Below, one piece after another: positions 12,118-23,705 of a stretch of DNA of 64,000 bases (positions are counted from its first letter, which is position 1; every line of letters begins with the position of its first letter). The stretch lies in the NCBI GenBank assembly GCA_013396915.1, contig VWZL01001352.1:62001-126000 (forward strand). Direction: 5' to 3'. The notes beneath the pieces were generated by a model. It worked only from the letters and a program-made list of their open reading frames with translations, was not told the DNA's origin and searched no databases. Origin of the DNA: Stercorarius parasiticus. Taxonomy: Eukaryota > Chordata > Aves > Charadriiformes > Stercorariidae. Position numbers and translations under genes: made by a program.

Positions 12118-13564
12118 CTAAAAACTCAAGGGTAATAGTGTAAAACTTCTTCCAGTTTCACTCCGTGGTTCCAAAGCTGGAATTTTTTTTTCTTGAGGGA
12201 AGATTTTGCTGTTTATTGAGTCATGAGTGACAACAAAAGATTACAGATTTATCTTTTTCTTTTAAGTTCTCTCAATCTTCATCACCTGCTCCATATATTA
12301 AGTGATAAGATAGAGCCAGCAATAAAGATTTTTTTTCAGATAAATACAGAAATTTGCATCATGAAGTCTGGTTTAGTTTTAGTGGCTTTCTTTGTATGGA
12401 TGGGAAGGAAAAACAGTAAGTTATGAAACAAGTAGGTTATGAATCAAGGGCAGCTGCTATGCAACTGACTATCATATAGGTGCTAAAAACTTCTGTAGCT
12501 GTAGGATGACAAAACTCATCACTGACGTAGTAAGGCAGAGCCATATTAATGAAAGGGCAGCACAGCCTAACCTGGGAATCTTTAAAAGGATTGAAAAATA
12601 TGCCTATAACCCAAGTGCCTTGTGCAAACCCTTGTAGAAACCTTTTACCACGTCTTTGTATTACTGTTCCAGGCTATTAAATGAGTCATCTAAGATTAAT
12701 TTTTGTTTTTTTTTTCAGCCTGCGCTGTACAATCTGTTATCTGTACAAGAAAGATGAAGTGCATAGGGGCAGTAGTATCTTAGATCGCCACAGTTACATT
12801 TTCCTGTGGTTTAAGACACTACTATTATTTGCTAGGGTTTAAGACATACTATATGTATGGTCGTCTTCCCGCTATGATAGATGTGGTTTAAATTTCAGCT
12901 GTTGTGGCTCAGTAATTTCATTCAAGTATTTCAGATTTCATCAGTAAAGAAGATAAATTCCATTGTTTTTCATCATTTCTGCAAAGACAAATTGTCATCA
13001 TCATTTGATAATAATTTTCTATTGACAGTCATGCTTATTAGATGTGCCACAATGTACCACAGTTAGAAAACTCAGACCTTTCAAAATTCTAGTGGTATTT
13101 AATTTATTTCATTTAGATAGCTGAATTTGTAAAACACTTGTAATTTCAACACAGAATGCAATCAGTCTGAAAAATCTTGTTTTCCATAAAATGAAGTCAA
13201 ATGTCATTATTTATATGAATACTCCATAATTCTTTACTAAATAAATCACATATCATAATTTCCATAGTTTTGCCTAGAAACTTGCACCGGCCTATCCAAG
13301 TGTTAGCTTGACCAGCTCCCTGAATTTTTTGATTAGTAACACATTATTGGCAACATGTAGGCCCAGATGTGTGATGCAGAAATGTCGTTTTTATTCTGGG
13401 TCACTCGACAAGATTATACACATGCTTTGGATCATACAGCAAGCCCAAGGTCTACTTATGTTTGTAACTAGGGAAAGACACAAGCTTTTCATTCACTGAG
13501 CAGTTCTTCAGCTTTTCTCTAGTTCCTTGAATGTGCTTCATGGAACAGAGGTAGAAGCTGGTTC
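12118..13564. other. Unique AT-rich spacer
   Basis: No gene or repeat family is recognised. The outer edge of CR1 copy B is blurred between about 12090 and 12120. Open frames here reach 67 codons at most and look random. Confidence 0.5.
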
Positions 13565-14096
13565 ACAGAATCATAGAATGGTTTGGGCTGGAAAGGACTT
13601 TAAGGATCATCTAGTTCCAAGTCCCTGCCATGGACAGGGACACCTCCCACTAGACCAAGTTGCTCAAAGCCCCATCCAACCTGGCCTTGAACACTTCCAG
13701 GGAAGGGGCATGCACAACTTCCCTGGGCAACCCTGTTCCAGTGTCTCACCACCCTCATGGTGAGGTCCAAATCTACTCTCTTCCAGTTTGAAGCCATTAC
13801 CCCTCGTCCTATCACTACATGCCCTTCTAAAAAGTCCCTCACCAGATTTCTTGTAGGCCCCCTTTAGATACTGGAAGGCTGCTATAAGGTCTCCCTGGAG
13901 TCTTCTCCAGGCTGAACAACCCCAGCTATCTCAGCCTGTCCTCACAGAAGAGGTGCTCTAACCCACTAATCATCTTCATGGCCCTCGTCTGGATCCACTC
14001 CAACAGGTTTATGTCCTTCTTATGCTGGGGACTCCAGAGCTGGATGCAGTACTCCAGGTGGGGTCTCATGAGAGCAGAGAGAGAGGGAGAATAGAC
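13565..14096 (-). mobile_element. CR1 LINE copy C, 3' fragment
   Basis: On + it opens with CAGAATCATAGAAT at 13566-13579, the reverse complement of the CR1 3' terminal repeat, and continues with the antisense of the CR1 3' untranslated and C-terminal coding region. The minus-strand frame at 13926-14126 retains MRPHLEYCIQLWSPQHKKD, matching the block seen in copies A and B. The copy ends near 14096, giving a 5'-truncated fragment of about 530 bases. Frame 13600-13842 (-) and frame 13527-13763 (+) fall within it and are not genes. Confidence 0.92.
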
Positions 14097-16327
14097 TGGG
14101 AAGAAGATATAAATTGCCAGTATCACTGAAGGGGGTGATCAACAGGTCTACCAGCAGAGGTATCTATGCAAGCTCTGTTTTCTGTACCTATGTTCAGCAG
14201 TTTTAAACAATTTGAGGCTTTCTAGCTTTAACTACATTTAGATTTGTCAGGAGTTCCTATAACCCTTAATCAATAGACGAATGTACTTAAGAAGTGTGTG
14301 ATTCACCTTACAAAAAAATGGATATCTGTAATTACATGCATACATCTGTGCTGGACACCTTAGACACCATTTGTCCCCCTTTTTGAAGCAAGTGGATACC
14401 CTTGAAGATTTAGTATATTTTCTATGAAAATTATGAATGTATTTTAGTTTTAAAAGCCTAGCACTAAGCAAAACTGCCTTGAAAACATAGAAAAAGAACA
14501 TTCACAATGAGGAACATTTAACCTTGAAATTACTTCTGTATCAGCATATTGTCACAATTTGCTGCATGTTTTCTGATGCTGTAAGCTTACTTTTCCATTT
14601 GACTGTGGTATTTTTCTCTCAGATGAGTAATGCAAGTGAGAAAGTGATGAGCGATCTCTTTTGGCTCAATACCAAGTCTTGAGAATTTGTGCTTCATGTC
14701 TGACAGCTTTTAATAGAAGTTGGATTTAATCCAATTTTGTAAACTAAAAAGAAAAATAGAAAACCTTTTTTTTGTTTTTTTGTTTTGTTTTTTTTTTTTG
14801 CTAGAGTTAGCATTCACAAAAGCACTGTGTGAGCACTGTGGTTAACTTTATTGGCTAGTGACTTCTTAATTTTAGCCGTAGCTATAGAAGCAGCAGCCGT
14901 TCCAGTTTTGCAATTTGGCCCAGACTCTTTATTCTGGGGAGGAAAAAAAAAAGTTCATAAAAACTCAGAGGTGCTGAGCTATCTCAGTGGTATTCAATAC
15001 ATGGTCTTTTTTATGAAATTGTTAATAGAAATGCTAATTAAAAGAGTGACTCTGTATCAACAAGTCAAAAAAAAATTCCAGGTTATATAACTCCATCAAT
15101 AACACTTTTTTTGCCAACTCCTGAATATTTTAATCTAAAAATTAACTGTGTTGGCTCATGTTTCTCATGGCAGCTCACTCTTTGGCAGGTGGTTGTAAGA
15201 AAGAAATCTGATGCAAGCTCCAGAGAGCAGAAGTTAAGTATTCCTGCACATGATACAGCAAAGCAATAGAATGATGGCATTGTTTCAAGCTTCTGTACAA
15301 CCTTTAAAGGTTACATCACATTTAGGCAATTGAGGGGCAAGAAGTGCATGGAAAATAATGATAGAAGAATGGAAAATGCTAAGAAATAAATTTGCATTAC
15401 CCATATAAATACAGGTTACAGATGTATTCAAAAGCCTAGAAGCTGTACCTGTCTTTGACTCTTCACGTCAAATAGAAAATGTTTCAAATACAGACACCAG
15501 TTCATCCTCTTCCCCTCCATTTTGGTATCTTTCTAACTTGCCTCAGCTGCATATCAACTGATTCAGTCTTTTACATTTCCAAACTCGATTAGGAAGTAAG
15601 GACCAGACATTTAAAGGCACGTAAATGTGAGTTAGCCATCACAATACATTTTATAAGATGGCTTATATTTTTTAATACAGCCAAAATAAAAGGTGATTCT
15701 GGCAGAGTAATGGTCACAAGTTAGATTCCTTATCTGAAAGTGCCATTGAAAAACAAAGTCATGAACCTTCTTTCATTATAAAAAGAAAGTAGGTATTACA
15801 TGCCAAATAACATGCATTCATGACAGCCAGTTCAGTAGGCAGTTACTTAGTAAGGAATTGTGAAGAAAGCAGTGTGAAAACTTAGATAACTAACTGTAGC
15901 GCTTGTTTGTATGTGGAGGGCTGTTTCTCCATAAATAAATAAAAGCAGAAAGAGGGCCAAGGCTTAATCCTAGGATCCAGGGCCAAGTGTCACCATCTAA
16001 TTGGTGTTCACACTTAGCATAGCTCTAGTTGTCTCCAGAACTGCTTTGTCCTGGGCAGATCTAAAGGACAATCAGGGAATAACTAAAAATTGACATGGTT
16101 TGTGATTGACAACAAACTAAGACAACGTGCAAGAAGTTGCTGTTATTCAAAAAATGACTTAATACAAGAACTAGGTGAAACTCAAAAAAGCTATTAGGAG
16201 ATCTGTTTAGAGCAGATGAAAGCAAATATTTTTTTACAAGCAGGTACTGAATTTTGAGAAATTTGCCACAGGAGACATGAGAAGCAGGAATTATCAGCCA
16301 ATTCAAAAAGGAATTAGACAAATTCCT
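14097..16327. other. Unique AT-rich non-coding DNA
   Basis: No gene or transposon is recognised. A T/G-only tract lies at 14766-14800. Short frames at 14247-14501 (-), 14851-15090 (+) and 16061-16321 (-) show no family features. Confidence 0.55.
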
Positions 16328-16681
16328 ACCAAGCTGGTGAGGGGTCTGGAGACCAAGTCATATGAGGAGAGGCTGAGGGAACTGGGCAGGTTTAGTTTGG
16401 AGAAGAGGAGGCTGAGGGGAGACCTCATTGTCCTCTACAACTCCCTGAAAGGAGGCTGTAGAGAGGTGGGTGTTGGCCTCTTCTCCCAGGTGAATAATGA
16501 CAGGACCAGAGGAAATGGTCTGAAGTTGCGGCAGGGGAGGTTTAGATTAGATATTAGGGAGAATTATTTTCCTGAAAGAGTGGTCAGGCACTGGCACAGG
16601 CTGCCCAGGGAGGGGGTTGAGTCACCATCCCTAGAGGTATTTAAGGAACGTGTAGATTTGGCACTTCAGGGCATGCTCTAG
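16277..16681 (+). pseudogene. CR1 ORF2 C-terminal fragment, still open
   Basis: A 134-codon frame. The first 18 residues are flanking sequence read in frame by chance. From about residue 19 (KLVRGLE) it follows CR1: [48 protein letters not shown] and RHWHRLPRE, ending at a stop after ALQGML. That is the complete CR1 C-terminal tail, with no frameshift or internal stop over about 115 codons. It has no catalytic residues. The intact frame may mean a fairly young insertion or just chance survival of a short piece. Confidence 0.85.
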
Positions 16682-16760
16682 TGACAGAGATTGTAGGGGT
16701 TTTTTTTGCGTGTGTATGGTTGGACTCGATGATCTCGATGGTCCTTTCTATGAAATGTAT
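16328..16760 (+). mobile_element. CR1 LINE copy D, 3' fragment with open C-terminal frame
   Basis: The sequence encodes the C-terminal end of CR1 ORF2 without interruption and then the CR1 3' untranslated region, including TTGGACTCGATGATCTCGA near 16721-16739. The usual terminal ATTCTATG repeat is degraded: the copy fades out after CTTTCTATGAAATG. This subfamily differs from copies A-C in wording of the 3' end. It is severely 5'-truncated and lacks all catalytic RT blocks. Confidence 0.9.
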
Positions 16761-19700
16761 GGACACATAAATAAGTACTAAAAGGACTAGGCAGGATTAT
16801 ACCTTCTAGTATGCCTAGTACAATTCTGGATGCTGGAAGGGCATGAGAGGAAAAGATTGCAGAAAGTAGACAGACTCAATAGCATCTTCTATTGCCCCTG
16901 TTGGAGACAGAATAGTGTACTAGCTGGAAAACTCATTTGACTTCCTAGAGCACATCTTAATCTCTTTCTAGCAGTCCTTTCAATACTTTTTTTCCAGAAG
17001 CACTTGGCCATATTGCCTTCATTCAAGTGGTTTTTTTATAGATTCCTGTTATGAAATCTTACAAAAATAATCCACTCAGCTATTACACTGTTAGGGGTTT
17101 CATCCCAATGATTTTTTTCTATAGTACTTAGCTAACACATAACAGCAATAAGAACAAAAGTCTGTTCTTCTAGTATCAGGCTTGGACACATTTCAGTCTT
17201 CTTATCTTCGAAGTACAGTGCAGTTCACAATTCTTTTTATATACACAGTAAGTATGGATATAAAATGTAAACTATCATATAGCACATATCAATATAGTAT
17301 GTGAAGGTCTCTAATTCAGTAACAGCAGATGAGAAATCTCTTACCCTCATCCATCATTTTTTTTGTTATAGCTTTATTTTCCAATAATAAGATTATTCCT
17401 GTCCATTATTCTGTCCTTTCTCATTTAACTCTTTATTTTCATTTTCTACGCTTTCCATTTTCTTTCTTTCTTACTCCTATGAAGTCATACCAGAAGATGC
17501 ATGAAGAAGAAATTAAAATTATAACTGCTCCGCAGTGGCAATTTGTGACTGAGGAATGATCTGGCATGAGGGACAAGAAGGTCCAACTGCAGAAGGCATT
17601 AAACTGGCTGGCAGCAAGAATGCCAGAGACAGAATGACTCTTGGTGATTAGGTAAGGAACAGCCCCAGCACTGTCTTGTAGCCATCCTGGAATGCGATTG
17701 CTTAGGGGCCACCTTTGGGCAGCAGAGCTGGTGCTGGGGGTTGGACCCAAGGCCAGGCTGAGGCTCCTCATACAACAATCACACTGACGTCTTTGTAGAC
17801 TCCCTGTAGAACCTTGCAGGACTCTGTCCAGTGCGTTGTGTTTGTTTGTTTCATTTTTTAATATATATTTAAACACAACCAAGTGCTTAATTTGCCTCAA
17901 AGGGTACAATAAAAATTCCCCAAAATGTATCTTTGTGTCTCCTTGATTATTCCCATTTCCTCTCCTCAAGCTGACTTACTCTGAAGTAGGATGCTGGAAG
18001 CAAATAATAGCTCTCCCTTCAATTTTTCTCAAAGTCTGTGGGTGTTCCAAAGTTAGATTAATCTTTCAAAAAGTCTAAGATTAATCCCATTCATAACAAA
18101 AAATATTTTCCAGAGTGTCATTTGAATTTTGACATAAAAATTAATCTAATTTTTATTGTGCTTCAAAGCCATTTAAGTACAACATGTTATTAGTTAGCTC
18201 ATTTTGTTTGTGGTTTTGTTTCTTACTTTAGGATTATTTGGTTAAAAATAATATGACATTCTAAAAGGATTGTATTAAGAACAGCTAAAGAATTTGTCAT
18301 GGATTATGCTCCAGAAATACAAATGATTACTAGAAACATACTGACTTGTGTTGACTGTATGCTATTTTTCTCCTTTTCTTCTGCTGTAGTTAGAATTCTA
18401 GAGAATATTAGTGTCACTGAATCTGTAGGCTCTGTTCCTTAGGTTTTAAAGGTTCACTCTACATTACCTAGGTATCCTGTTCTTGTTCTTTAAGTAATTT
18501 TCAAACCATAAAGAAAAGAAAAATTCCCATATGAGGGTACAACTTATTTCCTACAGTTGCCAAGTGTAATAATGGTACCAGTTTTCTCAGGAAGGGAAGT
18601 GTTATAAGATGATGTAGCAAGAGTGCTATGGGTCACCTGTTCCCTCATCTCTTTCTTCTCTCTTCTCTTTTTTTTTCCCCCACTTTTTTTTTTTTTTGTA
18701 TGTGCATATGTGTATATGTCTTCTAGATTTTTTTGTGTTTGTCTATGCATGCTTGGTGACAATGAACAATCAGTCATTCTGGAAGAAATGACCATGTTCT
18801 GAAGGTATCCTTATTGGTATTTCTGTCATTCAGAATATAGACTTGGTTTTGGACTATTGCACTTACAAATAGACAAATTTAAAATAGTAAAAGGTCTATT
18901 GGGTAAACACTGAATTTAATACTATTACTTCATAAGCATTAAAAAATCCCTAGATATTGCTCATTGTTTGCACAGTGGATAAACTAGAAAGAGCCAGCTT
19001 TCTAAAGTTATGCAAACAGTTTAGTTATTTTTGTTATAGCAATGTTGTATAAATGCTAGCAGTAGTTTTATTGCTAACTGCATATATTTATGCAACTGAA
19101 TTCCACTACCTTTTCTGCTGAATCCAGTTGTGTCATGTTTTATCATATTTATTAGGTTCATGCTCCCCAGTCACGTGCGGACATTTGTTCAGGCTTTCTG
19201 AACACTCACAAATTACAAATCAACGTGCCATACCAGGACCCATGAACTGTGGGGACTAAGCACTCCAGTTCTCGCTTCTTTTTTCAGCTGTCTACCCCAA
19301 AATAAGTCCATACATGAAGGCTCAGAACATGAACACTTTTCTCATATTTTCTTTTTTTTAATCACTTTCCATTTTTATATTTTCATCTGAGCTTTAAGGT
19401 ATTGCAGACAAGAATGTATTTTCTTAGGGTATTATAACCCTGAATTGTGTGGTTTTCTTTGAGTGTCATCTTGGTATGTATGACAGCAGCACTAACAACA
19501 GTGATTCTATCTCCTTTTGCCCTGTAACTCCTAAATACAATGGGAAAACAATAGTTACATATCTCTTTTACCTTTGGTTACATAAGATAATAATGTCTGG
19601 AAAAGCATAGGTTTATACTTAACATTCTGAAATTGGACTGATGAATAATAGGCAATTATCTGGCATTGGTCTTCCTTAAAATCTGAAGGGCATTTAACTC

Positions 19701-22206
19701 CTTGCAATTATGCAAATGAAGACTTTTGTATGTGTATCTCTTAATTATCACATTATGTATAATGTATTGTAATTTGCTTATGAGGCTGCATTCCTTGTAG
19801 AAAACAGAAAAGTAGGGCTTGGTCAATAAAGGGTTCTGTTGCTCATTTAGTGAGTTTGAAGCAGTAATTTCAGGCTTACCATTTTTCAGATTCTCCAGCA
19901 AATATGATAGATAACAGAAAGTCACACTCAGCAGATTTAGCTTATATTTTTGATTTAGCACTTTAAAAGCTCTGTGAATATCTGCACCATAGCTTCCTGA
20001 AAAAACTCTCTAATTTATTCTGAATTATCACAATTAAGGAAAGGACTTTATAGCTTACAACATTATCTGAAAGCTGCATTTGGATTCATAGTAATCTGCC
20101 TTGACATTTTCAAATTTGATAGTTGTAGAGCATTTCTTCTGTGTTGAAGTAGTAAAACTGTATGGTAATTGGTCATTGTTTGTACTGCTGTACTTAGAAA
20201 CATTTCACTGCTGCCATTATAGGCCTAGTATTTCTATGACTGTATAATTTATCCATGAAATTTTGCTTTGGGCTGAAACTTGGCATGCAAATTGTGTGTC
20301 CATTTTTAGATTACATGAGCTTCAAAAAAAATTACTGCTGTTATACAGGGGTTTTTTTGCCCTTATACTTGTTAACTAAAAATAAGGGAATGCCTTACAT
20401 TTAGAAAACTGAAATGCATCTACGGCTCTGGGACCAAATCCCATGAAGTCATGCAAACAGAAACTCTATATTTGCAAGAGGGCATGCATAAAAACATGTG
20501 CATTCTTTATTGTGTTCAGCTCCCACTGTGTGAAAAATAGACTTAGTCCATGCATGATGCTGCATGCAAATGTAACTGGTAAGCATATAAACAGCACTCT
20601 GGTTATTTGAAGATTTAGGTCTTCATTTGCAGCATTCTGTAATACTATGCAATGAGTTTTAATACCAGTGCTCTAAAAATGCACAGTAACAAACAATATC
20701 AGCAGGGTACTGATGTTAAAAGCCAATTACGGCAGAAAGTTGACATCAGAAAACTCATATTTTTATCATACTGATGTTGAATTGACGACTTCCTAACACA
20801 ACATAGATTCTAGGTGGTCTGTTATTTCAAAGTATTCCAGTTTTCTAGAAGAGATCACAATATCTTCTAAATCCATGTCACAATGAAGAATGTGAAAAAC
20901 AAGAAACATTTTAAATTGCAAAATAAATCATTTGCTAAACTACTGACGAGACTTCTGTGCTGAATTGTCCTCCAAACACCAGTGATCCCAATGCAGGACT
21001 ACACTGTGGTAAAGCCTACAGGTACTTCATTTCTTGTGCCAAAAGCTTTGAAATGCGTAAAGATACTGTCCACTGATTAACTTGATATATATACCACATT
21101 AAAGGCCAGCTACAGACTAAAGATAGTAGATACCAGCATAAGGGAAAATAAAAAAGAGGCAGCAACATGAGCACTTAACCAGTGCTTTTGTAAGTTTGTT
21201 GGAAGGTTTTTTTGTGATTTTAGGTTTCACATACTCTCTCTAAAAAAAGTACTTTATAAATGAGATACACTGATTGTTCCATTAGCCTTTGGTGGTTGGC
21301 ATATTTATCTCAAAATTAAAGATAAGTCAGCAGCTGCAAAGCTCAGTTTCCTTGTATCAGAATAGCTGTTATCCCATTCAATGTGATTTTTTAACAAACA
21401 TTTAAAAAATAATTTCTAACTTGGGAGAAAGGAGCAGAAGTTCAGATTTACCTGTTTAGATAATATCCGTCAAATTGGTATCTTATCTCAAACAGACACC
21501 TAAGGAATAACAGTGATGAGGCAAACATATATCATAGTGAGTATTCTTCCTGCTTCACATTATTTTCACCTCATGGGGAGTCCTGAGGCTGATTAGTTTT
21601 CTCTGTTGGTACAAGTAATTGTAACTATCTCATCAGAGCTCTCTTTAAATACTTATTTGATGCCTTCTTGAACCCATATAAATGTTTTCTATCTACAATA
21701 TCTTTTGTCAAAGAGTGTCTCTCTTTCATCAGTAATGATGACTTCTACTTGCTATGCACCTAAGTCTTACAAACTTCTTGCACCTGATAAGAAAAGATAA
21801 TAAATTTTCCTGCCCACTACCTTTATGCCATTCATGATTTTACACAGTATTCATCCCTATTTATATTTTTTTCTCAAGTAGAAGAATCCACTATACTGTC
21901 ATTCAGACGTTACTGCCTAGTTTTGGATGTCCTTTTTATTCTTTGAAGATTTGCCAGTTCAAATTTTTCTTTTGGAGATGAAGAGACAAAAACTGCATCT
22001 AGTATTCTAGTCATTAAGCTGCATTCAAAATTTTGTATTACCAGTGTTTTCTAAGGAAATAACCTCGCTTTGAAGAAAGCCTAAAACATTTGATTTTATA
22101 AGAAGAGTTGATGCCAGCTGTAGGTGAGAACACTTTTTTTTTCTTTTCACCTTGACGTAACATTCTATCCTGTAATAATTTCTACGAAGCACTAACAAGT
22201 ACAACA
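16761..22206. other. Unique, mostly AT-rich non-coding DNA
   Basis: No transposon or gene is recognised. The patch at about 17560-17830 is visibly richer in G and C than its surroundings and overlaps the longest open frame in the window, 176 codons on minus at 17439-17969. That frame has no motif I recognise and a lysine/arginine tail from low-complexity DNA, so it is left uncalled. Octamer-type sites ATGCAAAT occur at 19710-19717 and 20564-20571; this is weak evidence of regulatory function by itself. Confidence 0.5.
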
Positions 22207-22746
22207 TGTGCAAAGCATGGCACACTGTCCCACATGACATCCTTGTCTCTAAAATGGAGAGACTTGGATTTGATGGGTGGACCACTCGGTCGATAAGAAA
22301 TTGGCTGACGGTCTCACTCCAAGAGTCAATGCGGTCAATGGCTCGATGTCAAGGCAGAGACCAGTGACAAGTGGCATTCCTCAGGGGATGGTATGGGGAC
22401 CAGTATTATTGAACATCTTTGTTGGGAACATGGACAGTGGGTTTGAGTGCACCCTCAGCAAGTTTGTGGATGACACCAAGCTGAGTGGTGTGGTTGATAC
22501 TCTAGAGGGAAGGGATGCCATCCAGGGGGACCTTGACAGGCTAGAGAGGCAGGCATGTGTGAATGTCGTGAAGTTCAACAAGGCAACTGCAACACCCCGC
22601 GCCTGGGTCAGGGCAATCCCAAACATGGATACGGGCTGGGCAATGAGTGGATTGAGAGCAGCCCTACGGAGAAGGACTTGGGGGTATTGGCGGATGAAAA
22701 ACTGAGTATGAGCTGACAGTGTGCGCTTGCAGCCCGGAAAGCCAAT
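22207..22746 (+). mobile_element. CR1 LINE copy E, near-identical to part of copy A
   Basis: By direct comparison, 22207-22746 matches 9678-10217 over 540 bases with three substitutions and no gaps (sites 22330, 22332 and 22441). It carries the same RT fragment, including SGIPQG and FVDD, and the same frame-breaking lesion after FNKATATPR. Its left edge falls inside the LINE next to unrelated sequence. Its right edge is exactly the single N at 22747, beyond which the LINE does not continue. It could be a second insertion from the same source element, a duplication, or a misassembled copy. Confidence 0.93.
22277..22705 (+). pseudogene. CR1 reverse transcriptase fragment, second copy
   Basis: A 142-codon frame differing from 9748-10176 by the three substitutions listed for copy E. 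One of them changes residue 19 from Val to Ala. RT blocks SGIPQG (32-37) and FVDD (63-66) are kept. As in the first copy, the C-terminal 40 residues are out of the CR1 frame. It is inactive. Confidence 0.85.
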
Positions 22747-22747
22747 N
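22747..22747. other. Undetermined base N, likely assembly join
   Basis: The only N in the window. It lies precisely where CR1 copy E stops and an LTR fragment begins. A one-base N at a sharp repeat boundary suggests that two contigs were joined here and that the true distance is unknown. Confidence 0.8.
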
Positions 22748-22811
22748 GAGGACTGTAGCACAAATAAATCTGTCATTCGTTTTAGTGGCCAGTCCAGCCC
22801 AAATCATGACA
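22748..22811 (-). mobile_element. LTR terminal fragment, minus orientation
   Basis: Read on the minus strand it begins at 22811 with TGTCATGATTTGGGC, followed by TGGACTGGCCACT, the form of an avian LTR 5' end. The first 28 bases agree at 27 positions with the plus-strand sequence starting at 61377. Only about 64 bases remain before the N. The rest of the LTR is missing, either by truncation or because the assembly breaks here. Confidence 0.6.
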
Positions 22812-22827
22812 GCTAGGATGTGGGCTA

Positions 22828-23012
22828 GCAGTTTTAAAAGATGGTAGATTTAGATTAGATATTAGGAAGAAATTCTTTACTGTGAGGGTGGTAGACACTG
22901 GAACAGGTTTCCCAGAGAAGTTGTGGATTCTCCCTCGCTGGAAGTGTTCAAGGCCAAGTTTGATGTGGCTTTGAGCAGCCTGCTCTAGTGGAAAGCATTC
23001 CTGCCCATGCCT
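22828..23012 (+). mobile_element. CR1 LINE copy F, internal 3' piece
   Basis: The run GATTTAGATTAGATATTAGG, then TTCTTTACTGTGAGGGTGGT and ACACTGGAACAGG, is the end of CR1 ORF2, also present in copy A near 10590-10660. The copy stops near CCTGCCCATG without the terminal ATTCTATG repeat, directly against CR1 copy G in the opposite orientation. Confidence 0.85.
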
Positions 23013-23705
23013 CCCTGAAGTCCAAGTAGACAATATTCACTGCTCTCACCTGATCTACTCTACACCTTATCATTCCATCATAGAAGTTAATGAAGTTGGT
23101 TAAACATTACTTCCCCTTGGTGAAGCCATTCTGACTACTACTGATGACTTTCTTGTCCTTAATGTACCTGGAAATGGTTTCCAGGATTAACTCATCTGTT
23201 ACCTTTCCAGGGACTGAGGTAAGGCTATAGTTTTCTGTGTCTTTCTTCTTGCACTTCTTGAAGATAGGAGTGGCACTTTCTTTCTTCCAGTGTTTGGGCA
23301 CTTCACTCACTCGCCATAATCAGTCAAAGATTATTGAGTGGCCTCAAAATGGCATCTACCAGCTCCCTCAGTACTCACGGGTGCAACTATACTGGGTTTG
23401 TGTGGCGCATGAGGGCCCATGGACTTAAATATGTCCAGGATGCTTAATTATTCCCTGACCCGATCCTTTTCCACCAAGGGTATGTCTTCCTTGCTCCAGC
23501 ATTCCCCCCTTGTCTCTGGGATCTGTGATTCCTCAAGATTCCTCCTGCTAGTAAAGACCATCAAAGAAGGCGTTCAGTACCTCAGCCTTTTCCATGTTCT
23601 GTGTAACCAGGTCCACCATTTTGTTGAGCAATGGACCCAAATTCTCCCCAGTCTTCCTTTTCTCTCCTACATGCTTATAGAAAACTTCCCTGTTTCTTTA
23701 GCCCC
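23013..23705 (-). mobile_element. CR1 LINE copy G, region 5' of and including RT fingers
   Basis: On minus it covers the linker between endonuclease and RT and the beginning of RT. The antisense of a VYLDF-type block lies near 23020-23035, and the frame at 23107-23310 carries ATPIFKK, ENYSLTS and NGFTKGK. Further 5' in the LINE, up to about 23705, the translation still follows CR1 linker sequence, broken by stops. Both ends are truncated. The right-hand edge is approximate. Confidence 0.85.
23107..23310 (-). pseudogene. CR1 reverse transcriptase N-terminal fragment with deletion
   Basis: A 67-codon frame: SEVPKHWKK, ATPIFKK (residues 13-19), ENYSLTS (26-32), SSSQNGFTKGK at the end. Compared with copy B's NYRPVSLTS, the residues RPV are missing, an in-frame 9-base loss in a conserved RT block. 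The His of HGF is Asn here. No catalytic block is present. It is a relic only. Confidence 0.8.
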
